Shown: positions 35,894-45,256 of the stretch, in pieces
How positions within the stretch are numbered: the first letter of the stretch is position 1
Layout: each line of letters begins with the position of its first letter
Assembly (NCBI RefSeq): GCF_001077815.2
Contig: NZ_CP011310.1
Location: 1,178,001-1,242,000, forward strand
DNA length: 64,000 bases
Reading direction: 5' to 3'
Origin: Aurantiacibacter atlanticus
GTDB taxonomy: Bacteria; Pseudomonadota; Alphaproteobacteria; Sphingomonadales; Sphingomonadaceae
The notes under the pieces: generated by a model
What the model saw: the letters and a program-made list of their open reading frames with translations, nothing else
What the model was told of the DNA's origin: nothing
The model's database searches: none
Program-made: the position numbers and the translations under genes

Positions 35894-37795
35894 TCAGTTG
35901 CTCGTTAGGCGGGCCAAAAGCTCCCATACCCCACCACCGCGCCTGGGAGCAGTAGTGGCAGCAGTTCCGGCAGGCAAGACAGCGCAATCCATACAGCGGA
36001 CCTGCACACCTTCTGTCACCATCAGCCTGTCGACATCATCCAGCACCCGCGCCAGCCTTGCCATTTCGCGACGGGCGAAAGTGGCGGCAAGATCATGGCC
36101 ACGCGCATCCGTCTCGGTGCCCGATGCCATCATCTGTGCGAAAAGCGATCCGTAAGGTGGCACGTCATCACCCAGAAAACGAACGTCATATTCGCCATCT
36201 CCAAGATCGGCGCGTTCTGCGGCCCAGGCAATTGCGGCGTCGAGATCGCCGAACTGGTCGATCAAGCCCAATTGCCGGGCGGCGCCGCCATCCCAGACGC
36301 GGCCCTGGCCAAGCTCGTCCGCCCGCTCAAGGCTGATCCCGCGCGCTTCTGAAACAAGGCCAAGAAAGCGGGCATAGGTGTTTTCCACCGAACCCTGCAG
36401 TAGCGCGTCAACTTCGGGCGTCAACCCGGCGAGCAGGTCAGGCTGGCCTGAAAGTCCAGTGGTGCGCACACCATCGGAATTGACGCCATATTCGGTCAAC
36501 AGGTCTTCAAAGCTCGGGAAGACTGCGAACACACCGATGGAGCCTGTCAACGTCTCAGGCTCAGCGAAGATACGGTGGGCAGGCGTTGCCACCCAATAGC
36601 CGCCGCTGGCTGCGTAATTGCCCATGGATACTACGATCGGAATGCCCTTTGCGCGATGGCGCAGGATAGCGCGGCGAATAGTTTCCGAACCTGTTACCGT
36701 GCCGCCCGGCGAATCCACCCGAACCACCAGTGCGGCCAGATCATCATCCAGCGCATTGTCCAGCAGACGCTCGATCCGCTCTGCCCCGGCAGATCCCGGC
36801 CCTGCATCACCATCGCTGATTTCGCCCGCGATAGTGATAACGCCGATGCGCTTGTCTTTGCCAAGATCCAGCCCCTTATCGGTATGGGCGAGCCACGGAT
36901 CGAATTCGGTTGCGGCAAAGGCGCCGGGCTTCTTGTTCCAGCGGTCTTCGCCCACTTCCTGGGCAATGCGTTCACCCCATTCGACGCGTGTGCCGATACG
37001 GTCTGCCAGACCGGCGGCAAGGGCGGCCTGTGCCAGATCATTCTTCGATGCTGCGAGCCATGCGGCAACATCGCCCGTGACCAGTTCGATATCCGCATCG
37101 GGCCGCGCGCTGCGCACATTGGCGCGCCATTCCTGCCAAAGCGTGGCCAGCAATTGCGTCGTATTTTCGCGCGCCTCGGGGGACATGGCGTTTTGCGTGT
37201 AGGGTTCCACCGCGCTCTTGTAGGTGCCGACCCTGTAGACATTGGCCGTTACATTGAACCGGGCCAAGGCATCCCCGTAGTAGAGGTTCTCTCCGCCGGG
37301 GCCTGTCACTGCAACGCCGCCCATTGGATCAACCCAGATCTCATCAGAATGGGCGGCAAGCAACAAGGCATCATCAGTATAGGCAAAGCCGTAGGTGAAG
37401 ATCTTCTTGTCGGCTGCGTGAAACCTGTCGAGCGCGCCTGCAACTTCCTGCATATGCACCGCGCCACCGCCAAGGAAGCCCGTAAGATCGAGCGCCAGCG
37501 CCTCTATCCGCTTGTCGGCGGCGGCAGCATCTATCGCGCGGACCAGATCGCGCGAGGCATATTCGCGGATTGGCACGCTTTGCGAAATCAGCAATTGTAA
37601 TGGATCGATAGGAGATGCTTCTTCCACCACCACGCCATCCAGATCGAGCAATAGCGCACCATCGCGCACGACGCCGGGATTGGGCCGGGCGCTGAGAGCG
37701 GCAAATAGCAGGCCAAAAAACAACAGCAGAAACAGGAGGGAAAGGCCGTCCTTGATGCCAACCAGCAACCGCCAGACCTTGCGCGCGAAACCCAT
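35894..37795 (-). CDS. sppA: Signal peptide peptidase SppA (67-kDa type)
   Basis: A 633-residue membrane-bound serine protease that digests cleaved signal peptides in the membrane. One N-terminal helix (GLSLLFLLLFFGLLFAALSA) is followed by two S49 peptidase domains. The catalytic Lys is in VGTYKSAVEPYTQNAMS, and the Ser in SMGNYAASGGYW. SPGGTVTGSE and GSIGVFAVFP are also conserved. The tail ends with a cysteine pair (VRCMDCAVLP). The start at 37795 (MGFARKV) fits the family better than 37846. First clear core gene right of the tRNA. Confidence 0.92.
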   Translation of the reverse strand: MGFARKVWRLLVGIKDGLSLLFLLLFFGLLFAALSARPNPGVVRDGALLLDLDGVVVEEASPIDPLQLLISQSVPIREYASRDLVRAIDAAAADKRIEALALDLTGFLGGGAVHMQEVAGALDRFHAADKKIFTYGFAYTDDALLLAAHSDEIWVDPMGGVAVTGPGGENLYYGDALARFNVTANVYRVGTYKSAVEPYTQNAMSPEARENTTQLLATLWQEWRANVRSARPDADIELVTGDVAAWLAASKNDLAQAALAAGLADRIGTRVEWGERIAQEVGEDRWNKKPGAFAATEFDPWLAHTDKGLDLGKDKRIGVITIAGEISDGDAGPGSAGAERIERLLDNALDDDLAALVVRVDSPGGTVTGSETIRRAILRHRAKGIPIVVSMGNYAASGGYWVATPAHRIFAEPETLTGSIGVFAVFPSFEDLLTEYGVNSDGVRTTGLSGQPDLLAGLTPEVDALLQGSVENTYARFLGLVSEARGISLERADELGQGRVWDGGAARQLGLIDQFGDLDAAIAWAAERADLGDGEYDVRFLGDDVPPYGSLFAQMMASGTETDARGHDLAATFARREMARLARVLDDVDRLMVTEGVQVRCMDCAVLPAGTAATTAPRRGGGVWELLARLTSN

Positions 37796-37963
37796 GTAAT
37801 TGACCCCGTGTGGAAACAGCTTTGGCTGGATACTTAGGGCGGGCATGGCAATACCGCCAGTGTTAAACCGGGCGAAAGGTCGACACCGATCGTCAGACGG
37901 CTCCTGCCTTCGTCCTAAAGCCCATTGCCAGCTTCAAAGCGGCAGCTTAAGGGCCATGCTTTA

Positions 37964-39019
37964 ATGACATTGCCGCCGCACAGACCCGCCAGCGCCCGCT
38001 TTCCAGCAGGCGCGCTTGCGTTCCCGCACCGTGACCTGATCGGCATCGGTGCCCTTGAACGCCATGAATTGCTATTTCTGTTGGCGGAGGCGGAGGATTA
38101 CGTCGCTTTCAACCGGCAGGCGACCAAGCATTCGGACAAGCTGGCGGGCCTCACCATCATCAACGCGTTTTTTGAAAACAGCACACGCACGCTGTTGAGC
38201 TTTGAAATCGCGGGGAAGCGGCTGGGGGCCGATGTCGTCAATATGCACGCCGCCCAGTCGAGCGTGAAAAAGGGCGAAACGCTGATTGATACAGCCGTCA
38301 CACTCAACGCCATGCGGGCCGATGCAATCGTCATCCGTCATGGATCGAGCGGGGCGGTGGGATTGATTGCGAATAATGTCGATTGCCCGGTGCTGAATGC
38401 AGGCGACGGACAGCATGAACACCCAACGCAGGCCTTGCTGGATGCGCTCGCGCTTCGCCACAAGCTGCGCGAAATGGGGCATGACAATGAGGATTTCACC
38501 GGTCTCACGATGACGATATGCGGCGATATTCTGCACAGCCGCGTTGCGCGTTCCAACATCCTTTCGCTGCAGGCGCTTGGCGCAACCGTCAGGCTGTGCG
38601 CACCGCCAGCGCTGATGCCTGCCGGAATTGAGCGAATGGAAGTGGAAAGCTACAGCCGCTTTGACGACGCGCTGGCGGGTGCGGATGTGGTGATGATGCT
38701 GCGCCTGCAGAAAGAGCGAATGGATGGCCAGTTTATCCCGTCGCCGCGTGAATATCGCTATCTTTACGGACTTACTACGGATCGGCTGGCACTGGCCGCG
38801 CCCGATGCAATCGTGATGCATCCCGGCCCGATGAACCGAGGTGTGGAAATAGACAGTGACGTGGCCGATCTTGTCGGACGTTCCATCATCACAGCGCAGG
38901 TGGAAATGGGCGTGGCAATACGAATGGCATGCCTTGATGTGCTGACGCGCAAGGCGCGCGGTATCGCTGGGTGGAGCGATACGCAGGAAATGGGCCAGCA
39001 TGGGGGGCAATGGGTATGA
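37964..39019 (+). CDS. pyrB: Aspartate carbamoyltransferase catalytic subunit
   Basis: A 351-residue enzyme making carbamoyl-aspartate in pyrimidine synthesis. Carbamoyl-phosphate-binding [13 protein letters not shown] (69-81), [23 protein letters not shown], and [15 protein letters not shown] match the family. The ATG at 37964 gives about 30 residues before the conserved start of the domain. Its stop overlaps the next gene (ATGA), coupling it to a dihydroorotase homologue, as in pseudomonad pyrB-pyrC'. Confidence 0.93.
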   Translation: MTLPPHRPASARFPAGALAFPHRDLIGIGALERHELLFLLAEAEDYVAFNRQATKHSDKLAGLTIINAFFENSTRTLLSFEIAGKRLGADVVNMHAAQSSVKKGETLIDTAVTLNAMRADAIVIRHGSSGAVGLIANNVDCPVLNAGDGQHEHPTQALLDALALRHKLREMGHDNEDFTGLTMTICGDILHSRVARSNILSLQALGATVRLCAPPALMPAGIERMEVESYSRFDDALAGADVVMMLRLQKERMDGQFIPSPREYRYLYGLTTDRLALAAPDAIVMHPGPMNRGVEIDSDVADLVGRSIITAQVEMGVAIRMACLDVLTRKARGIAGWSDTQEMGQHGGQWV

Positions 39020-40251
39020 AACAGACCTGCCCTCTCACCATAATCAATGGCCGCGTTGTTGCGCCCGGTGGCATGATCGATGACGCGTCCATCAGGGTCG
39101 AGGATGGCCATATCGTTGCTGCCGGTGCCATTGCCCCTACAGATGGCGATGAATTGGTTGATGCGAAGGGCGCATTGATTGCGCCTGGCCTTGTCGATCT
39201 TGGCGTATTTGCGATCGACAAGCCCGCCTTTCATTTTGGCGGAATTACCCGTGCTGCGCTGATGCCCGACCAATCTCCTCCGCTCGATCATCCGGCGCGT
39301 GTCCGGTTCGCTGCGCAAAGCGGGAAACCCGATTTCTGGGTGCATCCGCTGGCTGCAGCAACGGCCGGTCTGGAAGGCAGTCAGTTGGCAGAAATCGCAT
39401 TGATGCGCGATGCAGGGGCACGCGCCATTGCGACAGGGCGCAGGTGGATCGGGGATAGCGGCGTCATGCTGCGATTGCTGCAATATGCCGCTATGCTCGA
39501 TATGGTAGTTGTCACCCATGCGGAGGATGCGGGGCTGGCGGGCAATGCTGCTGCGACCGCCGGAGAAATGGCGACACGGCTTGGTCTCCCAAGCGCGCCC
39601 AAAGAAGCCGAGACGCTTGCCCTGGCGCGCGATATTGCACTGGCAGAGGCCGCTAGCGCCCGGCTCCATGTGCGGCAGGTGACGACGCGTTCAGGTCTGG
39701 AACTGGTGCGCACGGCCAAGGCGCGTGGCATGGCAATCACGGCAGGAGTGACGCCTGCCCATTTCATGCTGTCCGATCTTGCGCTCGCCAATTTCCGCAC
39801 CTTCGCCCGCCTTTCGCCTCCCTTGCGCGCCGAAGATGATCGGCAAGCAGTGATTGAGGCTATTGGCGACGGCACGATTGACGTAATATCCAGCGGCCAC
39901 GACCCGCGCGGGCCGGAGGACAAGAATCTGCCCTTCGCCGATGCCGCGCCCGGCATGGCCGGAGCCGAGACATTGCTCGCCATGACATTGACGCTGGAAC
40001 GTGATGGCATCATCGACATGCAACGAAGCTTCGACCTGCTCGCCAGAAACCCTGCGCAATTGCTGGGCGTAAACGCGGGTATTCTGGAAGCTGGTGCAGA
40101 GGCTGATATTGCGCTGATCGATGCAGAGGCACCATGGATCGTGGATTCCCGCAAGATGGAGGCACAGGCAGGCAATACGCCTTTTGATCGCCAACCTGCC
40201 CAGGGACGGGTAACGGGCCTGTTCAAGGGAGGGGCCCGCATTGAGCTTTGA
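39016..40251 (+). CDS. pyrC': Dihydroorotase-like protein lacking catalytic residues (PyrC')
   Basis: A 411-residue amidohydrolase-fold protein, homologous to dihydroorotase by [48 protein letters not shown]. The metal and catalytic residues are largely lost: the expected DxHxH after APGLVD reads DLGVFAI (about 61-67), the later His site reads LHVRQVTT, and the catalytic Asp of the TDHAPH-type motif reads SSGHDPR. Such inactive PyrC' proteins in Pseudomonas stabilise the PyrB dodecamer. It overlaps pyrB by four bases, supporting this role. Active dihydroorotase must be encoded elsewhere. Confidence 0.85.
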   Translation: MKQTCPLTIINGRVVAPGGMIDDASIRVEDGHIVAAGAIAPTDGDELVDAKGALIAPGLVDLGVFAIDKPAFHFGGITRAALMPDQSPPLDHPARVRFAAQSGKPDFWVHPLAAATAGLEGSQLAEIALMRDAGARAIATGRRWIGDSGVMLRLLQYAAMLDMVVVTHAEDAGLAGNAAATAGEMATRLGLPSAPKEAETLALARDIALAEAASARLHVRQVTTRSGLELVRTAKARGMAITAGVTPAHFMLSDLALANFRTFARLSPPLRAEDDRQAVIEAIGDGTIDVISSGHDPRGPEDKNLPFADAAPGMAGAETLLAMTLTLERDGIIDMQRSFDLLARNPAQLLGVNAGILEAGAEADIALIDAEAPWIVDSRKMEAQAGNTPFDRQPAQGRVTGLFKGGARIEL

Positions 40252-41002
40252 CCTGAGCGGCAAGACCGCGCTGGTAACGGGCGCATCTGCTGGCATCGGT
40301 GCTGCTTGCGCACGCGCCCTTGCCGCGGCTGGCGCAGGAAAGCTGGTGCTGGTCGATATTGAACGCGCGGGGCTGGAAGCGCTCGACCTGTCTTGCGAAT
40401 TATCGATCCACGCCGGAGACGTGGCTGACGAGGATTTGTGGGCTGGCGTGGAGCGGGACGGCGACGAAATTCATGCCGCTGTTCTCAATGCGGGCATTTC
40501 CGGCGCAGCTGCGACATTGACGAATATGGAGTTTGCCGATTGGCGTCGGGTCATGGCGGTCAATCTGGACGGGGCATTTCTGTCTCTGCGCACCGCCATG
40601 CGGCTGGCGGCTGGTGGGGCATCCATGGTACTTACCGCCTCTGCCACGGGATTGAAGGCGGAACAGGGTGTGGCCGCCTATGGGGCTTCGAAGGCTGCCG
40701 TGCTGCATCTTGCGCGGATCGTCGCCAAGGAAGGCGCAGCCCGCGCAATCCGCGTGAATGCCATCGCACCGGGCGGAGTCGATACAGCGATTTGGGACGA
40801 CGTGCCCTTTTTCAAGGATTTACTCGCAAAGCATCAGGGCGACCGGGCAGCTGCGCTAGCGGCAATAGCGCAGGGATCAACGCCGTTGGGGCGCTTTGCC
40901 ACTGCAGACGAGATCGCGCAGCAAGCCATGTTCCTGCTTTCCGACACGGCGGCTACCATCACTGGTACCGCGCTGGTGAGTGACGGCGGTTATATCCTGT
41001 AG
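40241..41002 (+). CDS. Short-chain dehydrogenase/reductase
   Basis: A 253-residue SDR. NAD(P)-binding TGASAGIGAACARALAAAG, VLNAGISG, active-site Ser in VLTASATGLK, and YGASK catalytic Tyr-Lys; IAPGGVDTAIWDD and the usual end VSDGGYIL. An Asp in LVLVDIERAG after strand 2 favours NAD. The start is a TTG at 40241 behind GGAGG, overlapping the pyrC' stop by 11 bases. Substrate unknown. The transcript ends at a strong hairpin. Confidence 0.88.
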   Translation: MSFDLSGKTALVTGASAGIGAACARALAAAGAGKLVLVDIERAGLEALDLSCELSIHAGDVADEDLWAGVERDGDEIHAAVLNAGISGAAATLTNMEFADWRRVMAVNLDGAFLSLRTAMRLAAGGASMVLTASATGLKAEQGVAAYGASKAAVLHLARIVAKEGAARAIRVNAIAPGGVDTAIWDDVPFFKDLLAKHQGDRAAALAAIAQGSTPLGRFATADEIAQQAMFLLSDTAATITGTALVSDGGYIL

Positions 41003-41010
41003 ACAAATAA

Positions 41011-41040
41011 AAAACCCCTCCCGCTGAGGGGAGGGGTTTT
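41011..41040. terminator. Bidirectional rho-independent terminator
   Basis: AAAACCCCTCCC and GGGAGGGGTTTT pair around a short GCTGAG loop, with T-rich tails on both strands. It serves the SDR transcript from the left and the TPR-SPOR gene (stop 41082) from the right. Confidence 0.9.
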
Positions 41041-41081
41041 CGTTTTCCCGTATGCATGGGACGGGGTTCGATTGGTCGGGA

Positions 41082-42590
41082 TCAACGACGTGCGAGACGC
41101 ACTCCGGTTTCGATGGCACCGGGCAGCGGGCTGTTGGCAGCCCAGCTGATGCAACCTTCACCATTGGAAGAATCGACGAAATTGCACATTGCGCGGCTGC
41201 TGGAGCCATCAAAACCGCCAGCTGAAACGCGCCAGTAATTGCGGCCATTCACTACGGCCTGCGTGATGACCTTTTCGCGATCCGCGAGTTCCGGATAGCG
41301 GGTAACATAAATGTCCCATGCGCGATTGGCACCCGCTTCGCTGGAGAAACTTCCCAATTGCACAAGGTGGCTGGACATTGCTTCCATACTTCCTGCGGCA
41401 ATGGCAGTCTCTACAAGAGCCGGACGAGCAATAGCCGGAGTACGTGTCGACACGGCAGAGCGTGCAGCGGTGCGGGCAGGCGCTTCGGTTGCTTCGGTTC
41501 CGGCAATTTGCGGCGCGGTTAGCGGTCCTGCGACAGGATCCGGCTGCGGAGCATATCGCGCTGCCGGCGCGCTGAGGAACAGTCCATCATCGCTTGCGAT
41601 GATTGCGGGCGCTTCCTGAGCCGGATCAGCAGAAGGTGCAAAGGCTTCGGCAAAACCGGTGGCCGCTGTATCGCGTGCCGGTGCATAGCTGGCGGTCGTT
41701 ACCGGCGCAGGTTCCTGATAGGGTTCTATGGCGCGCGGCGCACCAACCGAAGGCAATTCGCTGCCAGTGGCGGGAACGCTCATGCGTCCTGCATCGAGCG
41801 CGGCCAGCTCAGCCGAACTGGTGCCCCGCTGGCTGGACATATCTGCCGCCATACCAGGGACGCTGGACCCATTTGCAAGCGCAAGATGCATTGGCTGTCC
41901 ATCATCACGGACATTGGCAGGCACGCCGAGCAGATTGGCGATACGCGCCTGATAGGCGTTTGCATTGGAAAGTTGCGACCATTCGGCGATGCGCTGCCCG
42001 ACTTCATGTGCGGGCACATCCTGCGCCACCATCATGCGGGCTTCGCGCCAGCGACCAGCCACGGCATAGGCATAGGCGAGGTTCTGGCGCGATTTGACCG
42101 TATTTTCGCCGCCGCGGATCGAATTGGTGAGAATATGGATGCCGCGTTCAGGCTGTCCGCTCAGGGCCAATGCGAGGCCGAGGTCCGATGCGGCAATCTG
42201 GCCCTCCCAATCACTCAGAAGCGATCCTGCTTCAGAATAACGGGCCTGGCCGATCAGCGCCAAGGTCAGGCTGAGAGCGGCGCGTGGGCTGTTATCGCCC
42301 AGCGCCATGGCATCTTCAAAGGTGGTCGAGGCGGACGCGAAACGTCCCCCTTCGAGATAGGCATTTCCCAATGCCATGCGGTGTTGCGCTCTGCGGGGAT
42401 TGGCGGCAACGGCAGTTTCGGCAGCCTGGATGGTGCGATCATGTTCGGTCATTGGCGTGGATTGGCCCGCATTTGCAGACACCGCTGCATGCGGTGATGT
42501 TCCGGTAGCACAGCCGCTCAGCATTACGGCCGCCATTGCGGTGGTAACGCCAAGGCCGAGTGTCGAATTGCGCTTTTGCATAGCATACAT
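41082..42590 (-). CDS. TPR and SPOR-domain lipoprotein
   Basis: A 502-residue lipoprotein: signal with lipobox (TTAMAAVMLSGCATG), TPR-like helices from about residue 45 to 180 (AQHRMALGNAYLEGGRFASA; QNLAYAYAVAGRWREARMMV), a long Ala/Pro-rich linker, and a C-terminal SPOR domain (SSHLVQLGSFSSEAGANRAW). SPOR domains bind denuded peptidoglycan at division sites. It is downstream of a ParA gene and a ribbon-helix-helix gene on the same strand. A role in envelope or division is likely. The start at 42590 is a choice among close ATGs. Confidence 0.82.
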   Translation of the reverse strand: MYAMQKRNSTLGLGVTTAMAAVMLSGCATGTSPHAAVSANAGQSTPMTEHDRTIQAAETAVAANPRRAQHRMALGNAYLEGGRFASASTTFEDAMALGDNSPRAALSLTLALIGQARYSEAGSLLSDWEGQIAASDLGLALALSGQPERGIHILTNSIRGGENTVKSRQNLAYAYAVAGRWREARMMVAQDVPAHEVGQRIAEWSQLSNANAYQARIANLLGVPANVRDDGQPMHLALANGSSVPGMAADMSSQRGTSSAELAALDAGRMSVPATGSELPSVGAPRAIEPYQEPAPVTTASYAPARDTAATGFAEAFAPSADPAQEAPAIIASDDGLFLSAPAARYAPQPDPVAGPLTAPQIAGTEATEAPARTAARSAVSTRTPAIARPALVETAIAAGSMEAMSSHLVQLGSFSSEAGANRAWDIYVTRYPELADREKVITQAVVNGRNYWRVSAGGFDGSSSRAMCNFVDSSNGEGCISWAANSPLPGAIETGVRLARR

Positions 42591-42603
42591 CGCTTCTGCC
42601 CCT

Positions 42604-43065
42604 TCAGGACTTGGTGGACTTGCGCCGCATTTTTGCGGCGATGGCATCAATTTCGGGAAGTTCGTCTAGAAAGCGGTCAAGCGCTTCGGTCACCAGTTTT
42701 TGCGCGCTGCAATCCTGCATCGTGCTGGCAAGGCGCAGCTTGAGATGGCGCTCTGTATCCAGTCGTAGGGTAAATGCCGCACGATTCCCGTTCTTGGCAT
42801 CTTCGGCAGCCGCCTTGCGTGCGTGGCGTTTGTTGGTGACGGGCAGGGCAACAACGTCGTCATTGCTGTCATGACCGCTCAGATCGTTCCAGCCGAGTGC
42901 ATCCTGGCTATCGGCCAGCATATCGAAATCATCACCCAGCATTGCCATTCGGTCAGACTGGCCCAATTGCGCGCGCATGGCAGGCTTTGCGGTGCCCTTG
43001 CGCGCCAGCAACATCGGGCCGAGCGAGGCGAAGCTCTTGCCTTCGCTGATTGCTGAACTCCCCAT
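42604..43065 (-). CDS. Ribbon-helix-helix-like partner of ParA
   Basis: A 153-residue basic protein. Residues 90-140 form a CopG/Arc-like ribbon-helix-helix: AAFTLRLDTERHLKLRLAST, then SAQKLVTEALDRFLDELPEI. The N-terminal half is flexible. The ATG at 43065 overlaps the parA stop (TAATG). Because ParA partners such as ParG and RHH regulators bind DNA and stimulate the ATPase, this is a candidate ParB-type partner; the family is not recognised beyond that. Confidence 0.65.
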   Translation of the reverse strand: MGSSAISEGKSFASLGPMLLARKGTAKPAMRAQLGQSDRMAMLGDDFDMLADSQDALGWNDLSGHDSNDDVVALPVTNKRHARKAAAEDAKNGNRAAFTLRLDTERHLKLRLASTMQDCSAQKLVTEALDRFLDELPEIDAIAAKMRRKSTKS

Positions 43066-43784
43066 TACTGGGCCACCCGGCGGCCGAAACCGCCCTGTGT
43101 GCGGCTTGCGCCATTTGCCTGTGCGCCCTTGCTGTTCGGGGCAGCAAAGACAGTGCGACGAAAATTCTTTTCGAGCCGGTCCGCGACATAATGCCACAGC
43201 GCGGTCACTTCCTGAGAGCTGCGACCTTCGGGATCGACTTCCATCACCGTGCGGCCATCGATCATCGATGCGGCAAAATCAGTGCGCTGATGAATAGTGA
43301 TCGGAGCCACGGTGCCATGTTGCGACAGTGCAACCGCGGCCTCTGATGTGATCCGCGCCTTGGGTGTGGCAGCATTCACTACAAAGATCAGCGGCTTGCC
43401 TGCACGTTCGCACAAATCGACCGTGGCACCCACGGCGCGCAGATCGTGCGGGCTGGGGCGTGTCGGCACAACAATCAGTTCGGCAACCGAAATCACCGAC
43501 TGGATAGCCATTGTAATTGCAGGGGGTGTGTCGATGACGGCAAGCTTGAAGCCCTGCTGACGCAGAATCGCAAGATCGTTGGCAAGCCGGGCAACGGTCG
43601 TTTGCGCGAAAGCCGGAAATTCAGCCTCACGCTCGTTCCACCAGTCGGCAAGCGAACCTTGCGGGTCAATATCTATAAGGACGACGGGGCCAGCGCCGGC
43701 CCGCTGTGCCTGCACAGCCAGGTGACCGGACATAGTGGTCTTGCCCGATCCACCTTTTTGCGATGCCAATGCCAAAACGCGCAA
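43065..43784 (-). CDS. ParA-family ATPase
   Basis: A 239-residue protein with the deviant Walker A of ParA/MinD (SQKGGSGKTTMSGHLAVQAQ), VLIDIDPQGSLADWW, and AVIDTPPAITM. No N-terminal helix-turn-helix, so it is the small type. Start is a TTG at 43784 behind AGGGGGA. Adjacent RHH and SPOR genes, not parB or gidA/gidB, show it is not the chromosomal parAB locus but a second ParA system, perhaps positioning an envelope or division complex. Confidence 0.88.
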   Translation of the reverse strand: MRVLALASQKGGSGKTTMSGHLAVQAQRAGAGPVVLIDIDPQGSLADWWNEREAEFPAFAQTTVARLANDLAILRQQGFKLAVIDTPPAITMAIQSVISVAELIVVPTRPSPHDLRAVGATVDLCERAGKPLIFVVNAATPKARITSEAAVALSQHGTVAPITIHQRTDFAASMIDGRTVMEVDPEGRSSQEVTALWHYVADRLEKNFRRTVFAAPNSKGAQANGASRTQGGFGRRVAQ

Positions 43785-44072
43785 GGCGATTCCCCCTAAA
43801 AGTCTCTGAACCCGACCAGTGCGGTCTATGGGTCTTCCGCCAATGGCTTCGCAGGATACCCTTTATTTTGAGTTAATTCGGGGGATCGCAATTTCGGAGC
43901 GGCCCCGTGTTTTTCTAACCGTATATATGGTGACAATCCTTTGTTGGCTGGACTGGGCGCGGCGCGGGCTGTCGATGTTCGCCGATAAACCACACCGCAT
44001 AAACGCTTTGCTAATGCCCCGTTTACTATGGCATTCTGACTAACAGATTATCGTCGATCGAGGATCGCCATT

Positions 44073-45176
44073 ATGTCGAACAGAAAATCCGGCTGGTTTT
44101 TGAACGCCACGCTTTTCCTCGCAGCCAGCATCGCCGCACCGCTTTCTGCAGGCATGGGTGCGAGCGAGCACGGTGTAAGAGAAGGCGTGGAAGCGTGGAG
44201 CAGGGGTGATTACGTGGCCGCTGTCGCCCAATGGCGCGGGCCAGCAGATGCTGGCGATCCCGATGCACTGTTCAATATGGGCCAGGCCTTCCGGTTGGGG
44301 CGCGGCGTGCCGCAGGATTTAGCGCGCGCAGAGGGATATTATGCCCTGGCAGCCCGTGCAGGGCATGTTCGCGCGTCCGATACCTATGGCCTTATGCTGT
44401 TCCAGAACGGCAGGCGCGAAGCAGCCCTGCCATTTGTAGAGGCAGCGGCGCGACGCGGCGATCCGCGGGCGCAATATCTTCTGGGCATTGCTCATTTCAA
44501 TGGCGATCTCGTCACGCGCGACTGGGAACGCGCCTATGCCCTGCTGACGCTGGCTAATGGTGCGGGGCTACCGCAGGCTGTCGATGCGATCGCGGAGATG
44601 GACGAACACATACCGATCAGTCAGCGTCAGAACGCCGCGACACTTGCCCGCCAGCTGGAGGCAGAGGCAGAACAGGCGCGGGCGGTGGAACTGGCGGCGG
44701 CAGATCTTTCTGTCCAAGATGGCCCCCCGATACCCGCGCACACGCCGCAACCGGTTGCAGAAGCGCCCTCGTCCCCTGCAGTAATTGCCGCGCGCGATGC
44801 GGTTTCGCAGGCACGCGATGCCACCGGCACAGGCGACCCGGCCAATGCAGGCGCGAGCTACGCAAATGCTTCGACAGCAGGGGCGATTGAAACCACCACG
44901 CGCGCAATTGCTGCGCCTGCGCCAACTCCGGCGGCAGCGCGCGGTGACGGGCCGTGGCGGGTGCAGCTTGGCGCATTCGCCGTGGCAGGCAATGCGGAGC
45001 GTTTGTGGGCGCGGCTGTCTGAAAGGCCCGAAATTTCCGGGCGCGAACGGCTATTGCTCCCTACAGGACGTGTCACGCGGCTGCAGGCGGGCGGGTTCAG
45101 TTCGCGCGATGAAGCGCGGGTGGCCTGCAACAGCCTGCGCCGTTCAGGGCAGGATTGCCTCGTCACCCGAAACTGA
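44073..45176 (+). CDS. SEL1-repeat and SPOR-domain exported protein
   Basis: A 367-residue protein: signal peptide (TLFLAASIAAPLSAGMGA), SEL1-like repeats (WSRGDYVAAVAQWRGPADAG; ARAEGYYALAARAGHVRASD; AAARRGDPRAQYLLGIAHFN), an Ala/Pro-rich linker, and a SPOR domain (GPWRVQLGAFAVAGNAERLW). Probably periplasmic and peptidoglycan-associated, paralogous in plan to the TPR-SPOR lipoprotein across the intergenic region. No regulatory motif found. Confidence 0.85.
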   Translation: MSNRKSGWFLNATLFLAASIAAPLSAGMGASEHGVREGVEAWSRGDYVAAVAQWRGPADAGDPDALFNMGQAFRLGRGVPQDLARAEGYYALAARAGHVRASDTYGLMLFQNGRREAALPFVEAAARRGDPRAQYLLGIAHFNGDLVTRDWERAYALLTLANGAGLPQAVDAIAEMDEHIPISQRQNAATLARQLEAEAEQARAVELAAADLSVQDGPPIPAHTPQPVAEAPSSPAVIAARDAVSQARDATGTGDPANAGASYANASTAGAIETTTRAIAAPAPTPAAARGDGPWRVQLGAFAVAGNAERLWARLSERPEISGRERLLLPTGRVTRLQAGGFSSRDEARVACNSLRRSGQDCLVTRN

Positions 45177-45256
45177 CCGCGCAAGATCGTTTCCCAAATC
45201 TGCAAGCGCGGCTATGTTCTCCGACAGGGACGGCCAGATCAGGCAGTGGGGTAAGC

